The notes: a model not told the origin generated them from the sequence alone. A DNA stretch of 64,000 nucleotides from Ischnura elegans (GCF_921293095.1 NC_060251.1:63381585-63445584); one strand, 5' to 3'; counted from the first letter of the stretch, positions 11,157-22,677 are shown. Numbers and translations are program-made.

Positions 11157-11340
11157 CGAACAGTGGGCTAGAATCGGAAAAAGCTGACCAAAACCTCAAA
11201 AACAATTTTTTTGAGCTAGAAAGTTGAAACGTCGCATACATATTCTCAAAAAACTCGTTCATAATTTGCTATATTATTTCTTTCCTGTGCCTCCTCGTTA
11301 AAAATATATTTGATGTCAAATTTGAACAAATTTGTTGAAA
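11157..11340 (+). mobile_element. Diverged relative of the 41.9-kb palindromic element
   Basis: The string AACAGTGGGCTAGAATCGGA, followed by AAAAGCTGACC, corresponds to the terminus at 41873 (CACAGTGGTCTGAAATCGGA, then AAAAGCTGGAC). Similarity continues through TTTTTTGAGcTAGA, GTTGAAAC and a GCATACATATTCTCA segment for about 180 bp. No inverted partner arm is present nearby, so it is a single old arm or a solo end. Confidence 0.55.
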
Positions 11341-12016
11341 AACTACTTCCCTCGAATTTTTCTGAAAATAGCCAACTTTATCCTCGTGCTGTGGTTTCAT
11401 GATTACATTTATAGACAAAAATGTTACGCCATCTTAATTAACACTTCTTTTTCTTCCATTTGGAGGGTTTTTAATCGAATTACTCTTATTATGCAATCCT
11501 TGGGCACTGCAAGAGGTTCACTGAAAGGCTTCTTTCTTAGAGTGCATTCCATATACTACTACGGAGAATGGACTTACATAGTTTACTTAACGTAGGGAAA
11601 CGGACTCTTTCATTAACAAAAAAACTCTCTTCCAAGGCAAGAGCCGTCCATGATCCATGGCTTGTAATTCCTAGCCTCCCATACATTATTTTATACTATT
11701 TAAAGTCCTGCCGACAAGGGTCTTCTTATGGCACTGTAGAAATGCGGAGCCCTTCCTCCTTGTTTGTTATGGCCTCCTGCTAGATGTAGAAGTTTCGGAA
11801 GGCATATTACTTGCATCGAATAATGCATGTTTCCATATAAATACAATTAATTTTTATTATTAATTTATGCCTTACGCCAAATTTAAAGAATTGATTTTTT
11901 TATTTTCCTCATTTCACGAAGGCGGGGGACAATAGTGTCCCCATTAGATACGTCGTAAATAACATTGTTCCTGACAACAAAATTAAGTTCGGCACACACA
12001 CAGCATTCCTTGCAAA
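11341..12016. other. No gene seen
   Basis: Two partly overlapping open frames (11332-11783, plus) show no recognisable domain. Confidence 0.4.
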
Positions 12017-12105
12017 TAATTACACGGGATTCGAACAGCTGTAACTTGAAACCCGCAGACTGGTGAGGCGCATTACGAGCCTGGTTACCAAAGCCGATTC
12101 ATGGG
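12017..12105 (-). mobile_element. tRNA-like SINE remnant
   Basis: On the minus strand GTTCGAATCCCGTGT is a B-box/T-arm sequence. About 50 bases upstream a degenerate A-box-like segment (TGGTAACCAGGC) can be seen. The intervening stems are imperfect, so this is a tRNA-derived repeat or pseudogene rather than a functional tRNA. Confidence 0.35.
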
Positions 12106-13757
12106 TGGGTACGGAGGCTGAGCTGAGGTGAAAATATGCAAATTAGCGATAGTGGGGCTGGGCCGCGCGGCACAGTTCAGAGGTTTCCCAACTCCATTCC
12201 GTCGCAGCCGCCGAAAGCCTTGGCAATCGCCGGCAAGTGATTAAGAGTCTGTTGCCGCGGTGGTTGGCGGTGAACGGGGAGCTCTCAATGGCCGCGGAAT
12301 GGAACTTCCATCCACACGGTGGGAATAAATTTAGTCCAGGGCCTTCTGTTTGAAATTGCCCGCGCCGAAGGTGTCATGTGCAGTCCTCAATCACTTCATG
12401 GAAGTTTCAAAGTAACCGCAGATTCGAAGAAAATGTTATACACCAATGCATCAATATTTTAAAAACTCCTTTGCTTAAACAAATAAGCACTAAACAAAAA
12501 TTCTCACGTGGTTTAAGCTCAGCTTATGGGTGGAATTTTGGGGGAGGAGGAAGGGGGCCTGGCTCCCCAAACTTAAATGGTAATTTGTCCGAAAAGAGAA
12601 TGAAATCCGTACATTTCAAGTACAGTGTAAATAAATTTTTTTTTTAAAGTTTGAATAAATTTCAGTCTTCGATAGAACTTAAAATGCTGCTTTTTTCCGA
12701 AGATAATTTCAACAAATTTTCCAGGAACTCTTAGGGAGGCTATGGAATACCTGCTAATTCACCTCGGGGGTATTCCAAGGCCCCTAAACTCCCGGTAGGG
12801 TTGCTAGCCCCTCTACAAAATACTCTTATTATCGCCTATACCTATACTGAAGTATTTTCCGACGACTAATAGCAAATATAAGCAGATTTTCTCAACCATT
12901 AAATGAGGCAACCCTTATGGATATACAATGTTTACCAAGTCTTTAATCATAAAAATTTGTGATGATTGGAAAACAGGATGTACGTACGACGAAACACTTC
13001 CACTACATAAACAATGGTGCCTTACCTTAATTTATTATCACCTTTCACGGTAAAAGTATTTTTTATACTTATCAGTCACTCATATTATTCCTTTATCTTT
13101 CAAAACCTTTGTCCAATCTCGTATCAGGTAATATCTAATGTTCTCTTCCAACAATACCTCTTAAAAATCAATGCGATTGTGACTTTCCTATAGTGACGTA
13201 CAAAACCAAGAGTGAACTGGTCATGCAGGGTAACTTATTCATCTACCATGATAAACACGATTACAGCTACGATTCAACCACAACGATCGTTTTTAATTTT
13301 CGCACTTATCATGATTTTATTTCACACGGCCCGGATTGAAACACCAAGAAAAAGTGCAGAAAATACAAAGCTTTCCATTTGTTTACCACAAAATGAAATC
13401 CTAAAATGTTAACTCGTCAACAAATGAATTTTTCACAAGCTGTGTTATAAATTATTATACATCACCTCAATTTATTAACAGCAAAGTAAAATAAAACGGC
13501 GGCTCTCAGCCCCAAATTAACAAAATTTGGTGGTCATGCATTCGAAGTTATGCACAGGTTTACATCTTTGATACTTAAAACCCAAATTTCGATAGACGAA
13601 CATTTTAGAGACCATGGTAGTTAAGCAATAAAAGAAGGCTTTCCATCTCAAATTAATAGTAGTTTTTGAGAAAAATAAACCGTGATGGCTATCCAGAATA
13701 TTGCCATAAAAGTTAAATTATCGCATGTAGTCGAAATAAAACTATTTGAAAGGAGTT
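12106..13757. other. No gene seen
   Basis: It starts with a GC-rich patch (12150-12370) and continues AT-rich. G-rich and C-rich phrases at 12540-12570 and 12760-12820 hint at eroded MITE ends, but no paired termini were found. Confidence 0.4.
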
Positions 13758-13890
13758 TTCACCCTTTCTAACCCAGAGCTGGTTCTGGGAGAAACCCAAT
13801 TCCAAGATTTCTCATTTTGAAAACTTGAATATTTATCACTCGATCATAATTATAGTGGAAGCTTAATATTTCGCCGTTAAACTTTACACC
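13758..13890 (+). repeat. Diverged repeat, inverted partner at 16095-16240
   Basis: CAGAGCTGGTTCTGGGAGAAA, TTCTCATTTTGAAAA and ATTTCGCCGTTAAACTTTAC occur here in the same order as in the reverse complement of 16095-16240. The two copies are 2.3 kb apart and opposed. Class unknown. Confidence 0.6.
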
Positions 13891-14179
13891 ATAAAATAAA
13901 ACCTTGTTCACATATTCCCCAAATGGAGCTGAAAATTGATACATTTTCTATGTTGCTCAAAATCAACATTGGGTTATAATGGGTTAACACTAGAAACAGG
14001 ATTAAATGAATTTAAGCGACTCATCTCTTAAGTGCTGTTAAGAAAGCAGGTCAATATTAAGGGCGAACGAAAAGCAACAACATTTGATGATGAATTTAAA
14101 TGAAGCGATGATATAATCCAACTTTAAAAGGAAAATTGAGAGAAATCTAAGGAATGAAAACCTCAAAGATATTCACAGT

Positions 14180-14690
14180 CATATCCTTGGTTTCCAAGTA
14201 AACTACCTGTGATAACAAATAGGCATGAATGGTGAAAGGTGAAAATAATCTTACCAAAGCCAATTTTGGATTTAGTAATTTCCTTTGTTTTCAGGTAAAA
14301 CTACGTTATAAGGCGGCACATTTTCAGTATGGATAATAAAGGTATGTGAGCCAAAGAGCTGAAAATAAGGATAGTATGTAAATCATTTCTTATTAAATAA
14401 GTTCCTTGGTTTTCAGATACATTTACCATATAAGGTAGCACATTGAATATAATGATAATATAGGCACGTCAGCGAAAGGGCTGAACATAAGGTATGGTAA
14501 CCATTTTGGATTTTTTATTTTCCTTTTTCCAAGTAAGCCTACCCTAAAAGGATCACTAAAAGTATATGAGGTAGATTTAGCTCCAGGTAAACCTATCTCA
14601 AATACCTATATTAACATTACATATGATGATAATATAAGCATGTGAGCCAAAGGGCTGAAAATGAGGTTACGATGTCAATTTATGTGATCC
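14180..14690. repeat. Diverged tandem array, about 117-bp unit, 4-5 copies
   Basis: Units begin with CCTTGGTTTYCAGGTAAA-like sequence and contain GGCACATT, ATGATAATATAGGCATGTGAG and CAAAGGGCTGAAAATRAGG. Recurrences of the AAGGGCTGAA phrase lie at about 14357, 14476 and 14651. The units are too diverged for a recent expansion. Non-coding. Confidence 0.75.
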
Positions 14691-15250
14691 ATTTCGTAGC
14701 GATATTTCTGCTCCGAGTTTTTTTTTACCTTGGTTAGCAGCGCCCAACTGGCGTGCGTTGGAGCAAAAGGGAAAGCAATTGAGAATTAGGCTGTTGGGAT
14801 GGGAGAGGGAAAAGGTGTTTGAACCTCATCTCAACCGGACTCACTCGAGTTCGCTGGCCCCTTCATTTCGTATTCCTCGCGAGGAATTCCGAGGCTCCAC
14901 ACCTTGAGAGAGGGCGGCATGGAGAAAGGGCCATTGAAACGGGCCGCTTTCCCCAGAGGGATTTATGCAAATTTCATCCCATTCCTATTAATATTTGCGC
15001 CGATCCGAGCTTTTGGGCGGACCATTGAAAACCTGGCCGTGGAAGGATGTAGATTTGACTGGGTTTGAAACTGGGGAAATTCGGTCTATAGGTTCCCGAG
15101 AGAAGTAAGCGAGAGTTGATTTGAAGAAAAGGTGGTTCAAAGAGTAGCTGATTGGACAATATGTTCATTTTAGTCGCTAGTATCATTGATTAGATCATTG
15201 TGTCCAGTAATAAGCGAGATGATTTCATGATTATATGTTTCAATTTATAC
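14691..15250. other. No gene seen
   Basis: Moderately GC-rich at 14740-15070. The two opposed frames there are unrecognised. Confidence 0.4.
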
Positions 15251-15405
15251 TACGTTTATATTTACTCTTATGATTTTTGTACAGCAAATTGTTTTGTTCT
15301 TAGAGGACACAGGTCCTAGAGGAATTCTATGTTTATATTTAATCTATGATTTTTGCACAGAAAATTGTTTTTGTAATTAGAGCACAGGAGTCCTAGACGA
15401 ATTTT
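15250..15405. repeat. Two-copy tandem repeat (about 78 bp)
   Basis: TTTATATTTA.TCTATGATTTTTGYACAG..AATTGTTTT followed by a TTAGAG.ACAGG.GTCCTAGA segment occurs twice in a row, at about 15253 and about 15331. Confidence 0.75.
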
Positions 15406-16094
15406 GGGACGATACCGGTAGCAGAGATGAAAATTGGAGTTATAAAAATCTGTTCCATATTCCATAACATTTTTATTTCTATTGCCAATTCTTGATACTT
15501 GTTTATCAAACGTACTATTATGGAAATGTCTTTTTCTGTCATTACGTATATGCCCCGTTATTACTGCACCTGCAGTGATAAATGAAGTATTATTTTAAAC
15601 GTTGAATCACCGGATTCTGACGAAAAATACCATCTCATTCTCGAATTTCACTATTTATGCATTAATTTGACTTAAAAGTTTCAATTTTTCCATGTCGATT
15701 AGTCAGTCGAGGTGTATCAACTCCACACTCGTATGAAATAAAAATATCGCGTTGAAAGTATTCAATAATTATTATCAACGGGAATTGACAAAAAAAGAAA
15801 ATAGTACGAAATAAACTTTAATAGTGATTGTAAATGAGTGAGTGGTATAAATTGTTATGTATTATAGTGAGATACCCGTTTGTTTCGCATGGACAATTGT
15901 TTTTCTATTGTACCCACTTATTGAAAACTTTATGTTTCCGTGAAAGAAACTCATGGCAAAAAATTAACGACGACAACATTGTTACTTTTAGTGTTGTCAT
16001 TAATTTAAATTATTTAACCCAATATTGCATCTAAGTAACATCAGAAATGTATACATGTTCAGCTGTATTCAGGAAAGATTTTAACTACGTGTTC

Positions 16095-16240
16095 CTTTGT
16101 GCTGTAAAGTTTAATGGCGAAATATGTAGCTGCCACAATGATAATGATGACTGAGAACAAAATTTTAACATTTTTAAAATGAGAAGTCTTGAAATTTAAT
16201 TTCTCCCAAAAGCAGCTCTGGAATAGAAAGGGTAAAAAAA
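16095..16240 (-). repeat. Inverted partner of repeat 13758-13890
   Basis: The reverse complement carries CCAGAGCTGCTTTTGGGAGA, CTTCTCATTTTAAAAATG and ATTTCGCCATTAAACTTTAC, matching the block at 13758-13890. Sequence on either side (15406-16094 and 16241-16948) shows no gene or recognised element. Confidence 0.6.
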
Positions 16241-16962
16241 AGTTTTGTAAATTGCGTGCCATTATTCAGCAACAGACGCCATGGCTGTACTAACTTGTAT
16301 CACACTCTCTTGCCTGTATTGTATTCATATGTTTTGTATATTTTAGCAAGAAAAAAATTATAAAGAAAGTACTTCATGATACACCTTCTCAATTTAAAAC
16401 CAAATTACACCGTATCCTTAACATGCCTATTACATGATTGCGTGAAATTGCAAATTTTTTTCACTGGTTATCCAGTTTTAAAATTATTATTGAAATGTCT
16501 GCTCATGAATACAAGAAAAAAAATTTAATGGTAACAGACGACCCTCAGGACAAGGCTATTCGGGCTTACCGCCGGGTGGTCTCCCTCAATTCTCAATTTC
16601 GGAACCCCGCTCGTGTGCCGATACGTCGGTAGAATGGCCGGCTGGAAGCCCGAGTAGCCTTTTTCGAATATATTCGCCAGGAAAGCATACGATTTTACTT
16701 GACCCTTAGGACAGTTCCCACTAAGTCGAACGCTACGCAAGACAAGTACGTCTGAAGGACCCATAAATTAATTAATCATGGAAAATCTATCGTCTACAAT
16801 GGGCGAATCTGTGAGGGTGGGATCGGAGTAAACAACCGCTCCCAAACCCTTCGCCTTGGAAACCCTTCCCTACTTCTCCAGCTTGGCGTTGGGGTGTACG
16901 ATTTCACGCGTCGAAGGGTTGCCGAGAGGCTAGAGGTAGACCTACGATCCTAAGCATTGAGC

Positions 16963-17625
16963 ATGATTAAAGCAAAAATGGTAATATCCACACTATTTTA
17001 CTATCACTTAACCGGCCATGGTTTCGACACTTGGTGTCATTTTCAAGGTAATCCAACAAAAAAACTCTCTCGGTATATATACCCAGGCCAATCCTTAGCG
17101 AAAAAATGTTGAAAGTTCAACAGTTAATGGGACCACTGTGAAATCCAACAGTAACTGTTGAATGCAGCAGTAACTGCTGAATCCAACAGTAACTTCTGAA
17201 TTCATCAATAACTTTTGGATTTATTAGTTACTACCAGAGTTTACAGTTATGGTTAGTTTTAACAGTTACTGCTAGTTTTAATAGTTACTTTTAGTTTTAA
17301 CAGTGGTCCCAATTTATTGTTGATTTCAACAGTTACTGTTGGATTCAACAATGGTCCCAGTTAACTGTTGAAATTTCAACAGATTTTTCGCTAAGAGAGG
17401 GTAGGAGGTGGGGGGTATATGGAATTGGAGTGAGAGGAGTGGGAGGGGGAAACAGTTTAGGTGAACAAATGAGTGAAGACCGATACCAGAAGACATATGA
17501 AAATGACACCAAGTGTCGAAACCATGGTTGGTTAAGTGATAATAAAATAGTGTGGATATTACCATTTGTACTTTTATCATGGATATATCATCATTCCACA
17601 AAATTAAGCCGGAGACGATATTATA
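16963..17625. mobile_element. Composite inverted-repeat insertion with 14-bp target duplication
   Basis: The block is bounded by the perfect 14-bp direct repeat CCTAAGCATTGAGC (16949-16962 and 17626-17639). Inside, arms at about 16970-17047 and 17497-17572 are inverted copies. Each carries a GACAC-CAA-GTGTC hairpin followed by GAAAC, preceded by a degenerate CTGANGA (TTGAAAA or ATGAAAA). A long target duplication with variable tails and paired hammerhead-like terminal repeats fits Penelope-like retroelements better than DNA transposons. It contains no protein domain. A second palindromic unit (17094-17395) lies between the arms. Confidence 0.75.
17094..17395. mobile_element. Palindromic MITE rich in AACAGTTACTG repeats (302 bp)
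   Basis: The ends CTTAGCGAAAAA and TTTTTCGCTAAG are inverted, and the arms continue for about 70 bp with small differences (TTCAACAGTTAA, TGGGACCA, ATCCAACAGTAACTGTTGAA). The interior is a chain of short variants of AACAGTTACTG in both orientations. It is nested between the arms of the composite insertion. No target duplication was resolved. Confidence 0.75.
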
Positions 17626-17639
17626 CCTAAGCATTGAGC

Positions 17640-17774
17640 TTTTGACCTGCAATCACTGAAAGCTCGTAGATATCTACGGCATTAGTATTGTGAGAGCACA
17701 AAATGTGCGGAAATAGAAAGAAATGGATAAAAAGAGATATAAACACACGCTTTTTCTCAAAACTGCTGATTCGA
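17640..17774. other. Short AT-rich spacer, no gene seen
   Basis: Separates the composite insertion from the Helitron-like copy. Confidence 0.4.
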
Positions 17775-18300
17775 TTTTATAGATAATAGCAGGCCACCCG
17801 GCATTGCTCGGGAAGGACAGTAGCCAGGGAAGTGGGAAACTTGGAATTCATGGTCACATGGCGAAGTTTTAAGTTACTGAACAAAAAAAAGTCGAAAATC
17901 GTGATAGTTAGATCATTTATAACTCAAGAACGGCTAAACCGATTTAAATGATACTTGGTTTTTTAGATTCTTCTCAGCCCCGGATATTGCAATTCCGTTT
18001 CATCGAAAGATAAGCCTATCAAAAAAGTGTTCACAAACATGATTGATAACCACAAAAAGCACAAATGGTTGATTGAGCGTACAATTTTGGTGGCAACGAA
18101 CGAATATAGGGTTAACCAAAACTTTACAAACGCTAATGTGAAAACGATGCAAAAGACGCATCGGACGCAACCCGAAGTTGCACTGCAAACTTAGGGAGCC
18201 TGAGATGCACCTATGTACTAACTTTGGTCGAAAACCGTGCTGCCGTATGATAATGCATAGCGGACAAACAAACAGAAATCTTCTTTCATATGTTTTATTA
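17775..18300 (-). mobile_element. Helitron-like element (family H, copy 2)
   Basis: On the minus strand the end reads CCCGAGCAATGCCGGG, a short hairpin, then TGGCCTGCTAT at about 17782-17807. A GC hairpin about ten bases before a CT-containing terminus is typical of Helitron 3' ends, though the last bases do not give a textbook CTRR. A GAACGGCTAAACCGATTTAAATG segment and the TCTGTTTGTTTGTCCGCTAT phrase (about 18259-18278) lie in the body. It has no Rep/helicase frame, so it is non-autonomous. Confidence 0.55.
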
Positions 18301-18302
18301 TC

Positions 18303-18438
18303 CGGACGAAAATTGACGGTTAAAAAACACAGAAACACATAAAAAAGAGACACTAATAAAAACTAGCAGACGTTTAAAAGGGTGTGAGTGTCTCTTTTTT
18401 ATGTGCGTCTGTGTTTTTTAAATGTCAATTTTTGTCCG
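18303..18438. repeat. Hairpin-forming inverted repeat (51-bp arms)
   Basis: CGGACGAAAATTGACGGTTA at 18303 is inverted at 18438, and the arms run to GAGACAC/GTGTCTC around a spacer of about 34 bp. They differ at only a few positions. It touches the start of the Helitron-like copy. It could be a MITE, the element's own subterminal inverted repeat, or a source of small hairpin RNA. Confidence 0.8.
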
Positions 18439-20436
18439 TTCTCATCGATCGGCCATATACATACATTATCGCTTAATGCGCTTTCCTCAAGATTTAATAT
18501 ATAACGTAAAAATATCCCAGGTTGGGCAGAAGCACAGGGCACAAAAATATGAAAAAAAACATTCACAGAACTAAATTTTTGGTGGTATACCTACATCCAC
18601 CTTCCTCAGAGATAGGTAGGATATACATATATATGTGTTTGTGAGTGTAGAACATCCTAATAGGAAATAGATTGGTATCCATGCCTACCCAGATTGTTCA
18701 CAAATATATCTATCCCCTTTTGTCGGCCGCGGGCATCCATTCGTCCACAGCTTTCAGAAGTCTTCCCGGGTCAACGTAATTTCTCACCCCCTTACTTCCT
18801 GCATCCCTCTCGAAGCTCAGAGGGTATGTAAAGGGTGGAACTTAAACGGTTTAATGGAGCGTGAAAAAAGACGAAGTTGATTGCATTTTGATACTCTCCT
18901 AAGGGGATGCTTTGCGGTTCTCTGAGTTCTCTTGCGGTTCACTGGGAGGTTACTATGCCTTTCCTCGACGGGCCTGATACCACTTTGGGTTGATGCGGCT
19001 GGGTCCATTAATAAAAAAACGGTCGAAAAGGGTGCATTAGACCCCAGAGGCGTACACTTCCCTTATTCTCTCTCAGGAACAAGCACACATATAACCTGTT
19101 TCTTTTGCCTTATCGCAGCAACCCTTCCTCCATATCTTCCAAATTTTGCATTATCCCGAAGCTGGTGAATGGGGCCAGAATATCGATTTCATGGTCGGCG
19201 GGAAGGCCACGGTTGGTTCCTCAACGCGAAGATGATGTTGAAGAGGTTGCGTAAAAGCGGAGAGTCGGGTTCTCTCTCATGGGATTTTGTTTTCGGAATC
19301 GAGGCAGAGGTCAGGCTCGTTAAATTAGTGGCTGGCTTCGTTTAGAGCGGAATAGAGCCCGGTAGGAAGGTTATACTGGGATAGAGAAAGCCACCTGAAA
19401 AATAGGTTGTATCGATGAAGAAGGAAATTTATCCTCCTCCTCGCAATTAACCTAATTAAGAAAGCGAAAAATATCCCTATCTGGAAAATTGAAATAGCGG
19501 GCAACATTACATCATCTCTGTCGCAATAGGTAGAACCATAAAACCATTCAGAACCGATTTACCGATTAGGGCGCCCTCAGGTATCCGTAAGATGTTTACT
19601 AAATTTAAGATGGGGGACTCATGACTTCGAATGTTTCGCTTTTCGGAGATCGCGATGTATCCAAAGAATCCGGCAACAGGGCAAACTAACGGCCAATCGG
19701 AGCGCTTGACTCAGAGTTTCTGAAGTTTAAAAATGGTGCGTCTTCGACCTAAATATTATTGGTAATTTTGGTTCTGGCATGAAGTAGCTAGGGTTAAAAT
19801 TTCGTGACATAATATTTCTCTATTCTGTATAGATATATAATATTATATGTCTGCTTATATCTATAAATATTGGAATAAGTCCGAAAAAATATTTGTATTC
19901 GAGAATGACGCCTTAGCATCGAAACGCGTCGTACAAAAAAAAAGGGTAAATATAGAAATGTTGTATATCTTCATTCAAATTAAATTTTCACCAAGTGAAA
20001 GCGGAATCAATCGATTTAAAAATATTTCTTTCCTATTAGCCCTCCAATTTTAACTCCACTCGTTCCTTTCCTAAGGGAACACACTTTGAAGGATAAAATG
20101 ATCGCGTTGAGATATAAATGAGCTCCCTTTTGATCAACATTCCTTAGTGTTTGATACTCGCGCCTTTTGTAGATTTTCTTTTTTTGGCCTAAAGAGGGCA
20201 GTAAGGGATTTGCTCCAGTAAATGTTTTGGTTCTCTTTTGTTTTCCTGGGTTCATGAGGCTACGAACCCTGCCTCACTCGCTGACGCACCGTGCTACGGG
20301 TAGCATCGTATATCGGTCAAGAAGCCTGACGCATGCTGAAGGTGGTACCTATAACCTGGAGTCACTCTGTGCTCTCGGCCAATTTTCTTTTTGTATACAG
20401 TCCATTATTTTTTTAGGTTTTCCCGGTGTATAGATT
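18439..20436. other. No gene seen
   Basis: Mixed sequence with several short frames on both strands, none recognised. Confidence 0.45.
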
Positions 20437-21160
20437 GATGAAAAATTTCTCGGGATTCCCACCGGGTGTGGTATTGGGTTAATTCTCCCAACATTTCAAT
20501 GGCTGAGTCTGCCATCGTCTTCAGGGGTTTACACTTAATGGTACTTTTTTAAGATACCTATTTTTTTATTTATTCATATCCCTGGTTCCCATTATTGTTG
20601 TGTGCGGATGTAGCGACTAATAACGGCATTCCAGGCACTGCTCAGTTGTAAGCCTTAATCTTTGTTTAAGCTCTTCTCCTTTAAGGCTAATAGCAATTGC
20701 CTCCTTTACAATTCTATCCCAATAGTTATTGGTGCGGCACAAAGCCTTCGTATTTTTGAAGTCCATCCTATTACCAAGGTCCAAGCAATGCTCCGCTACC
20801 GCCGAATTTGGCGGATAAAACAGGCGTATGTATCTTTCATGCTCCGTCAGACGTTTTTCGATTGTGCGGCCAGTTTCCCCAATGTAAACGTGACCGCACT
20901 CACACGGGACGCTGTACACTCCCGAGGTTTTGAGGCCCAAGTCATCTTTCGGTGTCCCGACGCAGGTTTTAATCTTGGTTGCAGGTATGTGGATTGTATC
21001 TATATTATGTCTTCGGAAAATAAATAAGTACCTTAAAAAAGTACCATTAAGAGTAGACCCCTGAAGACGATGGCAGACTCAGACATTGAAACGTTGGGAG
21101 AATTAACCCAATACCACACCCGGTGGGAATCCCGAGAAATTTTTCATCAGCCCACATTTT
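20437..21160 (-). mobile_element. Penelope-like element with inverted terminal repeats
   Basis: Arms at about 20437-20570 and 21020-21160 are inverted and near-identical (GATGAAAAATTTCTCGGGAT, ACCGGGTGTGGTATTGGG, CTTAATGGTACTTTTTTAAG). They enclose a GIY-YIG endonuclease reading on the minus strand. Each arm holds a hammerhead-like core: minus 20493-20524 and plus 21061-21092. The reverse transcriptase domain that should precede the endonuclease is absent, so this is a 5'-truncated copy capped by a second terminal repeat in inverse orientation, an arrangement known in Penelope-like elements. Flanking duplications were not resolved. Confidence 0.85.
20617..21033 (-). CDS. Penelope-like GIY-YIG endonuclease domain (partial)
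   Basis: This is the C-terminal endonuclease of a Penelope-type retroelement polyprotein, which nicks target DNA during retrotransposition. Counting from the ATG at 20940, the domain has GVYSVPCECGHVYIGETGR (the GIY variant GVY, CxC, then YIG), the catalytic-helix arginine in GRTIEKRLTEH, a later SAVAEHCLDLG segment and a C-terminal CLECRY ending at the stop. The frame stays open upstream of that ATG to about 21033 (HIPATKIKTCVGTPKDDLG), as expected for a domain severed from its polyprotein, so the ATG is not a genuine start. The frame is intact, but the copy lacks its RT and is non-autonomous. Confidence 0.85.
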   Translation of the reverse strand, partial: RYLFIFRRHNIDTIHIPATKIKTCVGTPKDDLGLKTSGVYSVPCECGHVYIGETGRTIEKRLTEHERYIRLFYPPNSAVAEHCLDLGNRMDFKNTKALCRTNNYWDRIVKEAIAISLKGEELKQRLRLTTEQCLECRY

Positions 21161-22677
21161 TGTCTAATTATGAGATATCTGGCATATCTTTCAAGTTCCG
21201 GCCAAGTGCAGACGAAACCTTAAAGGTGCATACAATTATGTGTCGATGGCTGGATGATAATTTTTGAGGGGCCCCAATACCACTACTCCGAGTGGTGCCA
21301 TTTACATAAGCAGACATAAGTTCCGGGACAGAGCGTTCGAAAGTGAACTGGTATTTTCCAACACCACTTTACTTTGTACTATGTCTCGAGTATTTAAATA
21401 CGTGTACGAGAAATGAGAGAAGAAGCGTTTAAAAGTGGGCAGATATTTATTTCCTCGTACTACCTAAATGTTTGCAACGTCTAGAGCTCTTCGAAAAGTA
21501 AATCAGTATTTACATGTTTCGTGACATGAGTAAACGTAACTACAGTTCGATAATGATACATGATAATTAATAATTGAAAAGTACTGGATCATTAGTTCCC
21601 ACGGTAGACGAAGTCAGTAAATTTCAAAAGTCATAAGTTCAGAAAATCAATGAGGATAGCTTCTTTAAGTCATCAGATACATTATAACAAGCACACAAGC
21701 AATTCTTCTATTTAGAAGTAAAGGAATGAGTTGCGACTACGGTTGTTATCACCACAGTAGGAAGAAAGGCCCTTCATTCGATAAATACATCTACTTCCTG
21801 CTTGAATCCCTTGGTGTAAACGGACGGCTTGGAAACTCTTGGGCCATAACTTTCTTGACCGCTCCGCAGTGTGGAGAGGAGAGATAGTTCCTATCCTTTT
21901 GCCAGGCCCTTGGGCAAACGCTCTGTGTTTCGCGGTCCTATCTCGTCCCAGATGGGCTGCATTGATGTTCCGGTAGCGGGCTAACCCATCGTCGCTGTCT
22001 CTCAGGAGAGCAATGAATTGAGGAGATAAAGAATGCTCACCACTTCAAGTGCACTGGCCGCATCATCATAATCTCGAAAATATGTAAAATAGAGACGACG
22101 ATAAGCAAATACCCAGGAATCAAACTTTTCGGAAATTCAGAATAAGAAATTTCCTGGGCATAAATAATAAGGATATTCATCACCACCTCACCTACCGGAC
22201 ATATTTTCTCTTCTTTCTCGAAGAATTACGCTTTAAAAATTTCGATTCTTGAAGTCTGCTTAAAGTAGAACACCGGAATTAACGAAGTCCTTCATTTATG
22301 CCCATTAGTTTTTACCAAACGTCATACTTACGCTTAATGTATACTCAAGGTAGGATTAAGACTACATCATGGTGTGGTTAACCTTAACCAGACCTAATAA
22401 AAATGTCCATTACTACTTAATGTCAACATTAAGCTACATCTTAAATATGAAAATGTTAAATCTGAGAAAATACTGAGGTAATTAAAATACAGGATAACGT
22501 TGACAGGGATCTAGCCCATTGGTATTAAAAATTTCAAGACTGTAGCTTAACCTTGAAACAAATGGGCGACTTTATTAATTTATAGTTTCCAAGTAAACAG
22601 CACTCATCAGCCTTATACAACAGAGTTTCCAGCATTAACAACGCACAGCACCCATGTCCTGATTATGGACCACCTGC
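21161..22677. other. No gene seen
   Basis: Mixed sequence; nothing recognised. Confidence 0.45.
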
